64,000 nt of DNA from Haloferula luteola (GCF_014201715.1 NZ_JACHFD010000002.1:248001-312000); one strand, 5' to 3'; positions 1-9,385 are shown, counted from the stretch's first letter. The notes: a model not told the origin generated them from the letters alone. A program made the numbers and translations.

Positions 1-213
1 CACCACGGCGCCTACGAGTTCGGGTCCCCTACCTTGCCTCGAACCCCTGAGGCGATGGCCCTGCATCACATCGATAACCTCGACGCCAAGCTGGAAATGG
101 TGAAAGACGCCTACGCCGAAAGCACGCAAATCGTCCCCGGTATCTACGAAAAACGCTTTCCCCTGCCCGCCAATCTCGTCGAACCCCTCCCCCATTATCT
201 CCCGCCGACCTGA
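1..213 (+). CDS. HD-domain 3'-5' exoribonuclease, YhaM-like, C-terminal end (partial)
   Basis: The window opens inside a reading frame that ends in TGA at 211-213. The 70 visible residues start with [10 protein letters not shown] and go on to [14 protein letters not shown]. This matches the end of the HD domain in YhaM/CBF1-type 3'-5' exoribonucleases, where a His-Gly-x-Tyr-Glu-x-Gly-Ser-Pro segment precedes an Asn-Leu-Asp-Ala-Lys helix close to the C-terminus. These enzymes combine an OB fold with an HD phosphohydrolase domain and trim RNA in the cytoplasm. The OB fold and most metal ligands lie outside the window, so the family call rests on the tail only. recO begins 5 bases after the stop on the same strand, which suggests one transcription unit. 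Confidence 0.7.
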   Translation, partial: HHGAYEFGSPTLPRTPEAMALHHIDNLDAKLEMVKDAYAESTQIVPGIYEKRFPLPANLVEPLPHYLPPT

Positions 214-218
214 TCACC

Positions 219-800
219 ATGGAGCCCACGGAAGGCATCATCACCCGCCTCACACCGCTCACCGAAACGAGCTTGATCGTCCATTGGTTCACCGAAGATG
301 CGGGGCTGATCAAAACGGTCGCCAAAGGTGCGCGCCGCCCCAAAAGCCCCTTCGCCGGGCGGCTCGACCTGTTCTTTACCTGCTCGCTCCTGTGGTCCCC
401 GTCCCGGCGCAGTGACCTGCACACCCTGCGCGAGGCCATCCCGAGCACCACTCGGTCAACGATTCGCCAAAACTACACAGCCACCCTCCTCGCCGCCTAT
501 TTTTGCCGTCTCCTCGAGCACGCCGTGGAAGGCGATCACCCCGAACCGGAACTCCACGATTTGCTCCGCCGAGCCCTCGATCATGTCGACACGTCCGGTG
601 CTTCCCTGCGTGCATTGACCCATTTTGAAAAGGAACTGGCACGCATTCTTGGGCTGGCATCCCCCCGAATCCGGGCGGAAACCGTTTTGCGTGAAGCACT
701 CGGAAACCTTCCACCTCAGCGCGAATCGTTGCTTGCAACATTCGCACCCGACCGGAGTTTCCCCTTTCCAGAGCACCCTTCCGACCGTAACAAACTCTAA
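219..800 (+). CDS. recO: DNA repair protein RecO (short form)
   Basis: RecO loads RecA on SSB-coated single-stranded gaps together with RecR and anneals complementary strands. The 193-residue product begins EGIITRLTPLTETSLIVHWF, typical of the N-terminal OB fold, with the basic turn KGARRPKSPFAG near residues 37-48. A helical domain follows, including a segment like YFCRLLEHAVEGDHPEPELHDLL. Most RecO proteins are about 230-260 residues and many carry a Cys4 zinc finger. This one is shorter, and I see no CxxC pairs. The ATG at 219 lies 5 bases after the upstream stop. A TPR gene starts 19 bases downstream. Confidence 0.85.
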   Translation: MEPTEGIITRLTPLTETSLIVHWFTEDAGLIKTVAKGARRPKSPFAGRLDLFFTCSLLWSPSRRSDLHTLREAIPSTTRSTIRQNYTATLLAAYFCRLLEHAVEGDHPEPELHDLLRRALDHVDTSGASLRALTHFEKELARILGLASPRIRAETVLREALGNLPPQRESLLATFAPDRSFPFPEHPSDRNKL

Positions 801-819
801 CGATCCCATCCTTCCTCCC

Positions 820-1707
820 ATGGACTCTGCCACCCAAAACCTGCTTCAGCTCCTTCGCGAGCGAGTTCAAACCCTCCTCGCCCAGAAGAATTATGATGAA
901 GCCGTGCACGCCGCCAGTGCCGCGGTGGAGAAGGCCCAACAGACCCTTTCCGGAGATCCAGACAGCGTCGATGCCTTCGTCGGTGCCCTGGAAGTCCGAG
1001 CTGAGCTGTTTCGCTCGTTGCAGCGGTTTCAGGAGGCCAAGGAAGATTACAAGCAGGCGATCGACCAACTCGACAGCCGTGAAGACCGCCTCCACCAAAT
1101 GGCACGTCTGCACGCGACTTACGGAGCCCTCCACGACGAACTGGGACAACCCGAGCGCGCCGCAGAACTCTGGACGACGTCTCTCGATATCTTTGAAAAA
1201 GCCGATCCCCCGGCCCCTCTCGACGTCATCTTGATGGCGAACAACCTCGCCTTCCTCATGAAGTCGCAAGGCAATCTCGACGACGCAGAGACCTACTTCC
1301 TCAAGGCCCTGGAAATCTCCCATAAAACTCTCGGCTCCGATCACGAGGAAACCGCCACCGTCTCCAACAATCTCGGGGCCCTCTACCTTTCCTCCGGATA
1401 CTATGAGCAAGCCCGGGAAATGCACATGATGGCCCTGGAATCTCGCCGCAAGACACTCGGAGATCACCATTCGGACACCGCCCAATCCCACAACAACCTC
1501 GCCTTGGCGCTCCTGGAGACCGGCGATCGCTCATGGGCGCGGCGCCACTTTGAGAAATCGATGTCCATCTACGAGGACCTCGGACGAGCTCACCTGGCGG
1601 ACCTGGAAGCCGTCTCCGCCAACTACTGCCAATTCCTGCGCGAAGAAGGAGAAGAAGGATCTGCCGCAAGAGTCGAGAACCTCGTCAGGGAGATCGCTGC
1701 CGGCTGA
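820..1707 (+). CDS. Tetratricopeptide-repeat protein (kinesin-light-chain-like TPRs)
   Basis: A 295-residue soluble protein made almost entirely of TPR helices. After an N-terminal helical segment there are about five repeats. The clearest are NNLAFLMKSQGNLDDAETYF (about residue 140), NNLGALYLSSGYYEQAREMH and NNLALALLETGDRSWARRHF. The roughly 42-residue period with an Asn-Asn-Leu opening is the KLC-type TPR_12 pattern, which usually forms a protein-binding scaffold. No catalytic domain, signal peptide or membrane segment is visible. The same frame stays open back to 625, but that part overlaps recO. The ATG at 820, after a short gap, is the natural start. The partner is unknown. Confidence 0.85.
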   Translation: MDSATQNLLQLLRERVQTLLAQKNYDEAVHAASAAVEKAQQTLSGDPDSVDAFVGALEVRAELFRSLQRFQEAKEDYKQAIDQLDSREDRLHQMARLHATYGALHDELGQPERAAELWTTSLDIFEKADPPAPLDVILMANNLAFLMKSQGNLDDAETYFLKALEISHKTLGSDHEETATVSNNLGALYLSSGYYEQAREMHMMALESRRKTLGDHHSDTAQSHNNLALALLETGDRSWARRHFEKSMSIYEDLGRAHLADLEAVSANYCQFLREEGEEGSAARVENLVREIAAG

Positions 1708-1721
1708 TCGAATCCGCGGAA

Positions 1722-2492
1722 TCAACGAGCCCCTCGAAACGGCTCACCCAACACCCAACGCCGGGCGATTTCTGGATCGCCGGTGATGGGGCCATGCACG
1801 CGGTATTGAGACCGCCGCAACACCTCTGCCCGGTCTTCCGGCTCGTCCACCACACACCACGGCTTGGAGCCCGACGAATGGACGAAGTGAAACTCGCCAT
1901 TCCCGACAATCAGGAAGCCCACATGCGTATCGAGACCCACGATCCGAATGCCCGGCTTCTCGCCTTTCACCTCTTTGGCAAACTCTGCGTAGTCGATCCC
2001 CACCCGGCGCACCGTCGCCTGCTTCGGCACAAATGTCCGCAACATCGTTTCTGACGCCTCGCGTGCCAGTTCATAACGATCGACTTGGAAGCCCACATCG
2101 CGCAGCACTGTCGCCACGAAATAACCACACGCGATCGGCGCATCTCCCGGACCCTCTGCCGTTCCGTTGAAGTCCCATGGCGTGCCCATCCAGCAAGCCA
2201 TCATGTCCGGCAAAATCGACTCCAGGAATTGCGAGGCTTCCTTCAACACCTCCTGCCGTTCCTCTTGGGTGGCAGCCGCCTGATATCGCTTCTTCAAATC
2301 CTTCCGCCACCGCTCTGCCTCGGATTTGGCCATTTCATAACCTTCTGGATCCGGCCGTCGAAGCCGCTGGCGGAGTTCGATCACACCACTCCAGCCCCCC
2401 TCCCAGCGATCGCGGAATTTCCACGCCGCCCACCCCGCCGCCCCCAATATCAGGACGAAGAGCAGGAAGATTGCCCTTTTCATCTCATCCAT
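1722..2492 (-). CDS. Membrane-anchored NlpC/P60-like putative cysteine peptidase or amidase
   Basis: 256 residues with an N-terminal membrane anchor or uncleaved signal (residues 4-24), a charged helical linker (50-90) and a domain resembling the NlpC/P60 papain-like fold. The likely catalytic Cys122 sits in [11 protein letters not shown] His follows in [10 protein letters not shown] (H190), and another in FHFVHSSG. NlpC/P60 enzymes usually cut peptidoglycan stem peptides. Here only the Cys/His layout supports the call, so the substrate is open. The gene overlaps the end of hisF by 8 bases. An alternative start is the ATG at 2483, directly after the hisF stop. Translation is probably coupled to hisF. 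Confidence 0.6.
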   Translation of the reverse strand: MDEMKRAIFLLFVLILGAAGWAAWKFRDRWEGGWSGVIELRQRLRRPDPEGYEMAKSEAERWRKDLKKRYQAAATQEERQEVLKEASQFLESILPDMMACWMGTPWDFNGTAEGPGDAPIACGYFVATVLRDVGFQVDRYELAREASETMLRTFVPKQATVRRVGIDYAEFAKEVKGEKPGIRIVGLDTHVGFLIVGNGEFHFVHSSGSKPWCVVDEPEDRAEVLRRSQYRVHGPITGDPEIARRWVLGEPFRGAR

Positions 2493-3255
2493 CGACGTGA
2501 GGCCTCACCGGGATCCCTCGCTCGGCAAAATGGCGTTTCGCTTCCCCCACCGTATGCGTTCCAAAGTGGAAAATACTCGCTGCCAAAACAGCATCCGCTT
2601 TGCCCCGCTCCAACACCTCAACCATGTGATCCAAATGGCCCGCACCTCCGCTGGCAATCACCGGAATCCCTACCGCTTCGGATACCGCGGCCGTCAGTTC
2701 GCAATCGTATCCTGCTTGGGTACCGTCCGCATCCATGCTCGTTAGCAAAATCTCCCCAGCACCTCGCCGCCACACCTCCTTCGCCCATTCCACGGCATCC
2801 AAACCCACGGGAGTCCGCCCACCATGGGTGTAAACTCCCCATTTTCCAGGCCCCTCACGCTTGGCATCGATCGCCACCACGATGCACTGGGCGCCAAACG
2901 CCTTGGCCCCCGCATCGACCAGCTCCGGCGTTTTCACCGCAGCCGTATTCACCCCGACCTTGTCCGCCCCTGCCAAAAGCATCTCGCGCATGTTTCCCAC
3001 CGTTCGAATGCCCCCTCCCACCGTCAACGGAATGAAGCAGTGCTCTGCTGTCCGCCGCACCACATCCACCATCGTGCCACGATCATCCGAGGAAGCCGTG
3101 ATATCAAGAAACACCAACTCGTCGGCCTGCTGCTCATTGTAGGCCATCGCACATTCCACCGGATCTCCGGCATCGATCAAGTCCACGAAATTGACGCCTT
3201 TGACCACACGGCCATCGGTGACGTCCAGACAGGGAATGATGCGTTTCGCGAGCAC
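2485..3255 (-). CDS. hisF: Imidazole glycerol phosphate synthase subunit HisF
   Basis: HisF is the cyclase half of the HisH-HisF complex. It turns PRFAR plus ammonia into imidazole glycerol phosphate and AICAR. The core [19 protein letters not shown] carries the catalytic Asp11, [10 protein letters not shown] carries the second catalytic Asp, and [18 protein letters not shown] and VIASGGAG are the phosphate-binding loops of the (beta/alpha)8 barrel. I start at the GTG at 3255 because it gives 256 residues, the normal length, and begins at the conserved [11 protein letters not shown]. The frame stays open upstream, with ATG at 3291 (268 residues) and 3351. No other his gene is in view. Confidence 0.93.
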   Translation of the reverse strand: MLAKRIIPCLDVTDGRVVKGVNFVDLIDAGDPVECAMAYNEQQADELVFLDITASSDDRGTMVDVVRRTAEHCFIPLTVGGGIRTVGNMREMLLAGADKVGVNTAAVKTPELVDAGAKAFGAQCIVVAIDAKREGPGKWGVYTHGGRTPVGLDAVEWAKEVWRRGAGEILLTSMDADGTQAGYDCELTAAVSEAVGIPVIASGGAGHLDHMVEVLERGKADAVLAASIFHFGTHTVGEAKRHFAERGIPVRPHVDG

Positions 3256-3374
3256 CCCGGCAGGGAAACCGCAGCGAGCCCGCTTGTCCATCCTGCGAAT
3301 CACCCGGAGAATCCGCACGCCCCCGCACCAAACCACTTGATCGCCGCCCATCCTTCGCTTCCATCCTTCTCATC

Positions 3375-3908
3375 ATGAAGCGCCGCAAGCTCCTCGCCGC
3401 CTGCCTCCTTAGCTCCCTCGCCGCCGTCACCAGCTCCTGCTCGGTCTCTCCGGCCACGCCACCCGTCACTCACTACGACAGCATGGTCATCGAGCCCATT
3501 CAAACCTCCCTCCGCCCAGGGAGCTCGCCCGCCATGGCGGAGCACCTCGCCGCCGACTATCAATCCGCCCTGCGCACCGCTTTTTACAAACGCTACCGTC
3601 TCACCGGCACACCCGGGCCGTCCACGCTTCACCTTCGCGCCCGCCTTGACGACGGCAGCGGATCTCCTCCCCGGACCTTCGCACGCCCCAAACGCAGCAT
3701 GCAAGGGACTCTGGGAGCCGATGCAGCCCATGTGGCCGCACTCCGCCTCGAAGCCGAAATCGTCGCACCCAACGGAAAAGTGATGGCACGCTCCCACGGA
3801 CATCACCTTGGCTCATCAGGTCAAATTCGAGCCACCAGCCACTGGATGATCCCCCGCAGCTTGGCAGAGACCGACGCCCAGTATCTGGCCGAAAAACTCA
3901 GCCACTGA
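3375..3908 (+). CDS. Putative lipoprotein
   Basis: 177 residues with a classic lipoprotein signal: MKRRKLLAACLLSSLAAVTS then Ser-Cys, so Cys22 would be lipidated. The mature part contains a stretch of short strands and helices (HLAADYQSALRTAFYKRYRL, then LRLEAEIVAPNGKVMARSHG). Small envelope lipoproteins of the DUF3313 type have a similar plan, but I cannot assign this one with confidence. The gene is divergent from hisF, with about 120 bases to the chosen hisF start. It converges on the next gene with only 23 bases between the stops. Confidence 0.7.
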   Translation: MKRRKLLAACLLSSLAAVTSSCSVSPATPPVTHYDSMVIEPIQTSLRPGSSPAMAEHLAADYQSALRTAFYKRYRLTGTPGPSTLHLRARLDDGSGSPPRTFARPKRSMQGTLGADAAHVAALRLEAEIVAPNGKVMARSHGHHLGSSGQIRATSHWMIPRSLAETDAQYLAEKLSH

Positions 3909-3931
3909 CAGCCCCGGCCTCCAAGCCTTGA

Positions 3932-4645
3932 TCACTCGGGCTCCCCGGGATCCACCGGTTCGAGCCAGGGTGGGAGATCTTTGAAATTGTAGATCTTCGG
4001 CTGCTTTGAGCGCCCATCGATCGTCACGACCACCAAGTCACGTTTGGTCTCCAACGCCTTCCAGCCCGGGCTCGAAATCGAAGCCCACTTCCCGTTCGGT
4101 GCCTGCAATTCAATGACCGCTTGGTACATGTTCCAATCGTTCACCTTCACCACCTTCGGATAAGTTTGCATCCCGCCCGGCTTGACCGCCGGCAGCACCG
4201 CGCCAGCCAGGGTCAAGCGGGAGGGATAAGGGGTCAGGTTGACATAGCGCACTCCCCCCATCGGGAAGGAACGCACGTCGTCCGCCATGCAGAGAATCTT
4301 ATAGGGCATCTCCTTGTCCTCATTGGGAACCACCAAAAAGAACTGCCGGGATCCACTCGCTAACTTTCCAGCGGCAACGACCCGCTTTCCTCCTGCAACC
4401 GAAGAATCCTCTACATAGAAAGAAGCCACTCCGTTCTCAAACACTGCTTGGTGGACCTCGCCAATGCTACCGGTATAAAGCGCCACCTCCTGGTTCCCTC
4501 CCTTGCCGGACGCGCAATACACCGAGCGAATTCCTTCCTGATAGGAAATGCAGATTGCTCGAAACGCGACCTCCTGACCCACCGCAGGGAGGTGGAGGAT
4601 GCTCAGAACCAAAAGAACCAGTCGGATGAAAAATCGATGTTTCAT
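3932..4645 (-). CDS. Secreted protein of unknown function
   Basis: 237 residues with a Sec signal peptide (MKHRFFIRLVLLVLSILHLP, cleavage probably after AVG near residue 23). The mature protein is beta-rich, with phrases such as MGGVRYVNLTPYPSRLTLAG and PKIYNFKDLPPWLEPVDPGE. I do not recognise the family. It lies 14 bases downstream of the giant pilin-like gene on the same strand and probably shares its transcript, so a role in the same envelope or surface structure is plausible. That is inference from position only. Confidence 0.65.
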   Translation of the reverse strand: MKHRFFIRLVLLVLSILHLPAVGQEVAFRAICISYQEGIRSVYCASGKGGNQEVALYTGSIGEVHQAVFENGVASFYVEDSSVAGGKRVVAAGKLASGSRQFFLVVPNEDKEMPYKILCMADDVRSFPMGGVRYVNLTPYPSRLTLAGAVLPAVKPGGMQTYPKVVKVNDWNMYQAVIELQAPNGKWASISSPGWKALETKRDLVVVTIDGRSKQPKIYNFKDLPPWLEPVDPGEPE

Positions 4646-4659
4646 ATCTGCGCAGTCGC

Positions 4660-7600
4660 TTAGATTTCTTCAGCCACCAACCAACGGAATGACCGCACCT
4701 CAAAGCGTCGGCCGAACTTTTCGTTGATCGGACTCAACTCATCCAACTCCGTTTCCGCCACGTCCGTGGGATCCACATAATCGGGCATCCGCTGCACCAC
4801 AGCTTCACACCATGCTCGAGCCTGAATCGTGCCCTGCTTGTTGTCGGATTGACCATAGGCACGGATCACAAAGGTATCCCCTCGCACCGTCATTTCACTT
4901 CCCAGGGCAGAAAGAATATCCCCCTGAGTCAGGGACCCTGGGGCTCCCTCGGAGTTATTGCCCAAGGCCGCACTGGGATTCACCCAATCATGGTCCCCCA
5001 TGTTCTGAGCCTCCAAGTCCAGGCCGTCACCCTCAATGGTCGCATTCACCTCGGTCTCATGAATCGCAGCCGCGAGCGCCCCACGCCGGGAAGAAGCGTC
5101 GTTCTGGCCACCCAGTCGACGATTCACGAACTCCGCAAGCGACAGAAAAGGACCACGCTGATGAATCTCATCCACCAGGTTCTCCGCCAGCGCCTGAATC
5201 TGCGTGGCATCCAACTGACGGTATCCCTGCCAGCGAGGTTCGCGCTCCGAGAAGAAGCTATCACCTCCCTCAATCGGGCCATCCGCAGGATGACGCACCC
5301 GGGGAAATGCCGAAGAATCTCCAGAATCCACCAAACCATCTTCCTGATTCGCAATCTGCGTATCCCTCATCGACGAGAGGAACGCGACCCACGCATCAAC
5401 CGAGGTCGAATTCACATTGAATCCCCCCTTCAAGCCTACATACTTGCCGACCAGCTTATCGCCATCGGTGCCGCCGATACTTTCTGCTGCGGCCGCACCT
5501 TCAGTCGTCGCCACCAAGGGAACCATCCGTGGATTCAACAACTCCCGCGTCTGAGAAAAGAAATCCTCCCTTACTTCGTCCGCTCCACGATCATCCCCTT
5601 GGAACGAATCTCCCTCGTAATCCGCCATCGTCGAAAGGAAGTAACGATCCCAGAGCGCCGCATTGCTAAGATAGGCGTGATCGTAGATCTTACCACTCCC
5701 CGTGGGATTGCTACCCGAAACCTCACCCGCAGGAATCATCGGATTCGCCCACGACTCACCCACCGTGTAGGTCATGAAAGGAGGCACACCCGAGTTGGCC
5801 AAGTTCGCATGACGAAATTGGGCTAGCGACTGCATCGGCGCATGCGGGATCTCATAGAAAGTAGCCTTCGACGTCCCACGGTCAGAATCGTGGCCACCGA
5901 AGAAGTAGCCTTCGCTCTCCTCCACCCCCACACCGATCGATGGAGTGCTGGGCTCCACCGGAACCATCACCATCTCATACGGCTGGTCGCCCGGTGCTCC
6001 CGCTCCCGACGAAATGTCCATGTCCGCGACAAACAAGTTTGTCGAAGAATCCACATACGGCCGAGTCGGCACGAAGGACTCACGTGTCGTCTTGCCAGTG
6101 AAGCTCATGATCGCAAAAGGCCGAGCCCGCGAATAGGCACTGAAGGGCGTCGAATCCGCCTCATAGATTTCCTGAGCACGAACATCCGGGCTCGAACCAT
6201 CCGGCCAGGTCATCGGAAACTCACGAGTATCAGGATAACGCTCGGAAGTCCCCTCTGCTGCCATTTCATCCAGATTCTTTTGGTCTCCATAGCTCATCCG
6301 ATACATCCCTGCAGCCTGCCCGTTGAGCTCCATCACGATGTTGAACTCCATCTTCGAATTGGCCAACGGACCCCATTCGACGCCAATCCGGTCGGTCCGC
6401 TTCGCGCCCACTGTTCCCCCAGCACAGAAGGCCGAAGCCATCGCCGTCTGGTTGCTTGGAGCAATGTAGTCGACGTCAAACCCCGCCCCACTCGTCGGGT
6501 CCGACATCAGCCCCGGAATCATCTCAAACTGAGGAGTCCGGTCACTCTGCCAGTCGAACAGCACCTTGTTTCCGGAAGAAGAAATCTCATCCGCCCACGA
6601 CCAGGTCGGATTCACCGCAATGGTGCCGAACACCCGCGTCTGACCTGGCTCCAAAGTCACGGTCGTCGCATCACTGCCGCTCAGCGACTGCTTCACCGTG
6701 ATCCCGAAAGTCTTGCCATTTCCTTGATACTCCGGAAGCACCAGATCCGAAAGAGTGATCAAACTCGATGTCGCCGGACGCTTGTTGTTGTAGAACTTGA
6801 ATCCAACCGGGATGTCTTGGAACGACAGCTTCATGCCCTCAAAGGAAATTGGCGTATCGTAAGGATTGTGCAGCGTGATCACCGGGAGATACATGAGGTG
6901 AATCATGAAATCGTTCTTCAGTGCCGTGTGCTGCGACTTCCAATAACCCGTGTGCGGCACCCGAGCGACGATCGAAAACACCATGTCCACCTTGAGAAGA
7001 CTCGGCATCAGCACCATGCCGCGAGGAACCTGGGGATTGGCCGTATAGCTCGTTCCCGACTTGCTGAACGGACGCAATCCATTGGGAAGAGAGGCCCCCA
7101 CGGCATCCGAACGAACATTGCGAGCAAAGGAAGTGCGCTCTCCGATTTCCTTGTAGAGGTTGTGATAGTCCACCAAAGTCGCCAACGAAGGATCAGAGTT
7201 CGAATCATTGGGAAGTCCCACATGCTGGTAGAGACTTCCTTCGGATTCAAAACTCTGAGGATTCACGGTAAACGCCGTACTCAGATCCCTCTTGAATCCA
7301 CCATCGACAGGATTCGTCATCAGCGAAAGCGACCATGGCGTGATGTCCGACCGGTAATTCCTCAGCGAGGTATTGTTGGTGCCCAACACCGCGGAATCAA
7401 AGCTGACCAACTTCTTGGCCAGCACCTCATCCGGACGAAGATCCTGCAACTGATCCAGGGCGAAAGTACCGAACCGCGCCGGCGAAGATGCCCGCGCGAT
7501 CTTCTTCGCCAAAGTGGAACCCTCCGCGAGTTCGACTGGCTCCTCCAAATCGAAGCGAGCCTTCAAACTCTCATCAATCACTCCCCACGCCAACTTGCCA

Positions 7601-8160
7601 TACGAACGGCCCGTTTGAATCTCGAGCGGCTTACTGCGCAGATACTGCCCTTCCGCATCCGCTCCGGCACTCGGTCCGAATGAATCTTCCCCAAGCAACG
7701 TGACGACACCCTCGTCCGTCGCCTCAGGCATCGGCGGCATGGTCGACCCCACCGCCTCAGAACGGAAGGCATCGGAAACCAACCAATCCACAAATTTCCC
7801 ATCCTTCTCGCCGACCGCTTCCACCAGCTCATTTGAAGTGCTGGCTTCCCAAACGCCTGTCACTCCCAGCGGAGCTGACTCCTTCACCATGCTCGCAGGC
7901 GCAGTGATCCGTCGATCCGGACCTGCTTGCTTCTGAAGCTGCCCAATCGCCAGCTCCAACGCGAGCCGGGCATTCGCCCGAGCCTCCCGCATGGAGTCCC
8001 CCGAACGAGAGCCACGCAGCGACACCGAAGAAAGGGCCAACAAACCCACGGCCAATAGGGTGAGAATGACCATCAAACTGATCGTGATGACCAATGCGAA
8101 TCCGCTTCGACGGTTGGGCTTCCTCCGTCGGAACCGGGAGAGAGACTTGGAGTATTTCAT
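4660..8160 (-). CDS. Verru_Chthon cassette protein A-like giant pilin-like protein
   Basis: 1166 residues. A basic N-terminus (KYSKSLSRFRRRKPNRRSG) is followed by FALVITISLMVILTLLAVGLLALSS, a type IV pilin/PilX-like hydrophobic helix, and then ARANARLALELAIGQLQ, typical of Verru_Chthon cassette protein A (TIGR02600 family). The rest is a long extracytoplasmic region containing repeated mention of strands and an ALAENLVDEIHQRGPFLSLAEFVNRRLG segment. Family members usually sit with cassette proteins B, C and D, which are pseudopilin-like. None of these is in view. The frame extends to 8211, but the ATG at 8160 directly precedes the basic stretch. The function of the cassette is unknown; export through a type II/IV pilus-like machine is a guess from the N-terminus. 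Confidence 0.85.
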   Translation of the reverse strand: MKYSKSLSRFRRRKPNRRSGFALVITISLMVILTLLAVGLLALSSVSLRGSRSGDSMREARANARLALELAIGQLQKQAGPDRRITAPASMVKESAPLGVTGVWEASTSNELVEAVGEKDGKFVDWLVSDAFRSEAVGSTMPPMPEATDEGVVTLLGEDSFGPSAGADAEGQYLRSKPLEIQTGRSYGKLAWGVIDESLKARFDLEEPVELAEGSTLAKKIARASSPARFGTFALDQLQDLRPDEVLAKKLVSFDSAVLGTNNTSLRNYRSDITPWSLSLMTNPVDGGFKRDLSTAFTVNPQSFESEGSLYQHVGLPNDSNSDPSLATLVDYHNLYKEIGERTSFARNVRSDAVGASLPNGLRPFSKSGTSYTANPQVPRGMVLMPSLLKVDMVFSIVARVPHTGYWKSQHTALKNDFMIHLMYLPVITLHNPYDTPISFEGMKLSFQDIPVGFKFYNNKRPATSSLITLSDLVLPEYQGNGKTFGITVKQSLSGSDATTVTLEPGQTRVFGTIAVNPTWSWADEISSSGNKVLFDWQSDRTPQFEMIPGLMSDPTSGAGFDVDYIAPSNQTAMASAFCAGGTVGAKRTDRIGVEWGPLANSKMEFNIVMELNGQAAGMYRMSYGDQKNLDEMAAEGTSERYPDTREFPMTWPDGSSPDVRAQEIYEADSTPFSAYSRARPFAIMSFTGKTTRESFVPTRPYVDSSTNLFVADMDISSGAGAPGDQPYEMVMVPVEPSTPSIGVGVEESEGYFFGGHDSDRGTSKATFYEIPHAPMQSLAQFRHANLANSGVPPFMTYTVGESWANPMIPAGEVSGSNPTGSGKIYDHAYLSNAALWDRYFLSTMADYEGDSFQGDDRGADEVREDFFSQTRELLNPRMVPLVATTEGAAAAESIGGTDGDKLVGKYVGLKGGFNVNSTSVDAWVAFLSSMRDTQIANQEDGLVDSGDSSAFPRVRHPADGPIEGGDSFFSEREPRWQGYRQLDATQIQALAENLVDEIHQRGPFLSLAEFVNRRLGGQNDASSRRGALAAAIHETEVNATIEGDGLDLEAQNMGDHDWVNPSAALGNNSEGAPGSLTQGDILSALGSEMTVRGDTFVIRAYGQSDNKQGTIQARAWCEAVVQRMPDYVDPTDVAETELDELSPINEKFGRRFEVRSFRWLVAEEI

Positions 8161-8592
8161 GAGCAGGACTTCACCAGGGGTTGCGAATCGTCCCGGGAAT
8201 TCCTCACTCAAATGCCGGTCAAATTATGACACAATTAAGACTGGCCTTTAGTGGGTAAATCCCCCAAACGAAACGGTTCTTTTGGTGATACCAGACCTTC
8301 ATTGCCACCGTCGAGCGGCAGATGGCTTTTGTGCCATATTTCCAGTTTCCGGGAGGTTTTCGCCGCAGATCGATCCGCGGGAGCATCCCCAAAACCAGTC
8401 TCCGTGGCGGCTTCCAGGCTCTTCAAAGCTGGAAATGCCCGCGGAGACGCAAGCCGCAAGCGGGTTTCGCGCCACATTCGACACCGGCCCTGTCACCGGG
8501 TAAAACCACGCAATCTTGGAGCCATGGCCGTCCCAGACCAAACAACGGCCTCAAGCCGCATCATCACCTTCGCCCGACCTCGCGGGAAACCC
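8161..8592. other. Gene-poor region upstream of the Verru_Chthon A-like gene, with a structured hairpin
   Basis: I see no convincing gene here. Next to the pilin-like gene (8215-8240) is an AT-rich stretch that could hold its promoter, with a CATAAT-like -10 on the minus strand at 8223-8228 but no good -35. Farther on, 8398-8448 can fold into a long hairpin: GTCTCCG (8398-8404) pairs with CGGAGAC (8442-8448), and GGCTTCCAG (8409-8417) pairs with CTGGAA-(AT)-GCC (8429-8439). Reading frames crossing the stretch look like chance. Confidence 0.5.
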
Positions 8593-8943
8593 TCAGGAAA
8601 CCGGCGGCTCAAACCGCGAATCCACCTCTTTCTCGTGGAGCCAGAAACCCGCCACAATCAACCCCACACCCAAAGTCAGCAGCACCATGGGAACATTCAC
8701 CGCAACCCATCGCACCCCGGCCGACATCCCGGACATGCTGTGAAAAAACTCAGTGTAAGCGAGGATCCCCAAACGCCCGAGAATCAGCGCAATCGCCCCC
8801 CAAATCATGAGCGGAGCATTCAAGGAATGGTAGCGCTCGGCCAACCGAATGGCCCCCACCGCCACCAAACCCAATCCCATCAATCCTGCCGTATCCAGCA
8901 GAAAGGACTGATTGAAAAGCACTTCAAAAAAAGCCGCAATCAT
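8593..8943 (-). CDS. Small integral membrane protein (second of a coupled pair)
   Basis: 116 residues with about three hydrophobic helices: LMGLGLVAVGAIRL, LMIWGAIALILGRLGILAYT and VNVPMVLLTLGVGLIVAGFW. A short polar C-terminal tail follows. I do not recognise the family. The ATG overlaps the stop of the preceding gene as ATGA (8940-8943), so the two are translationally coupled and probably form one complex. The frame stays open far upstream, but that part runs through the neighbour. Confidence 0.7.
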   Translation of the reverse strand: MIAAFFEVLFNQSFLLDTAGLMGLGLVAVGAIRLAERYHSLNAPLMIWGAIALILGRLGILAYTEFFHSMSGMSAGVRWVAVNVPMVLLTLGVGLIVAGFWLHEKEVDSRFEPPVS

Positions 8944-9332
8944 GGGCGCACGATCGTGAATTGAACAGGGCGGCGAGGAGGAAGCGGAGCCCGTGAGGCC
9001 CAAAACAATCCCGCCCCAAACAACAGCCATCCGCCATTCAGGGAGAAGGCCTTCACCACTTGCCAAGCCATCGCCACCACAGGATCCCCATCCACTTGGA
9101 ACAGGGCAGCCTCGGGACTCATCAACACCCCCATCGCATAAAGAGGAAGGATCACCGAGTAACCGAACCCCAACAAAAGGGCTCCCGCCATCAGAATCCG
9201 CGCCGGCCATCCCAACCATTTCCTCGATATCCTCCAGGAAATCACCACGAGGGAAATTCCCATCAAAATCAAAAAAACCGGACGCGCGGCATCAAGCGAA
9301 GCCAAGGGGGGCAACTCCGTGATCAGGGGCAT
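8940..9332 (-). CDS. Small integral membrane protein (first of a coupled pair)
   Basis: 130 residues with three likely membrane helices: RPVFLILMGISLVVISW, ARILMAGALLLGFGYSVILP and SLNGGWLLFGAGLFWAS. Family not recognised. I use the ATG at 9332; a TTG two codons upstream is possible. The downstream gene overlaps as ATGA. A perfect palindrome (9369-9385) lies about 40 bases upstream and a cobalamin riboswitch points toward this operon from about 620 bases upstream. Whether the riboswitch reaches this far is unclear. Confidence 0.7.
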   Translation of the reverse strand: MPLITELPPLASLDAARPVFLILMGISLVVISWRISRKWLGWPARILMAGALLLGFGYSVILPLYAMGVLMSPEAALFQVDGDPVVAMAWQVVKAFSLNGGWLLFGAGLFWASRAPLPPRRPVQFTIVRP

Positions 9333-9368
9333 GCGCAAGCCATCGCCTCCCCTAACCGATTGATCAAT

Positions 9369-9385
9369 AAGCTTTTGAAAAGCTT
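9369..9385. promoter_or_regulatory. Perfect palindrome upstream of the small membrane-protein pair
   Basis: AAGCTTTTGAAAAGCTT is a perfect inverted repeat of two 8-base arms around one G. TTGATCAA, another palindrome, lies next to it at about 9359-9367. The stretch is AT-rich in a GC-rich background and sits 37-53 bases before the ATG at 9332, the usual place for a promoter or operator. No U-tract follows on either side, so a terminator is unlikely. The binding protein is unknown. Confidence 0.4.

Noticed and set aside
5842-7683. Open plus-strand frame of 613 codons over the pilin-like gene
   Set aside because: Antisense to the Verru_Chthon A-like gene; rich in Arg, His and Ile and without any domain.
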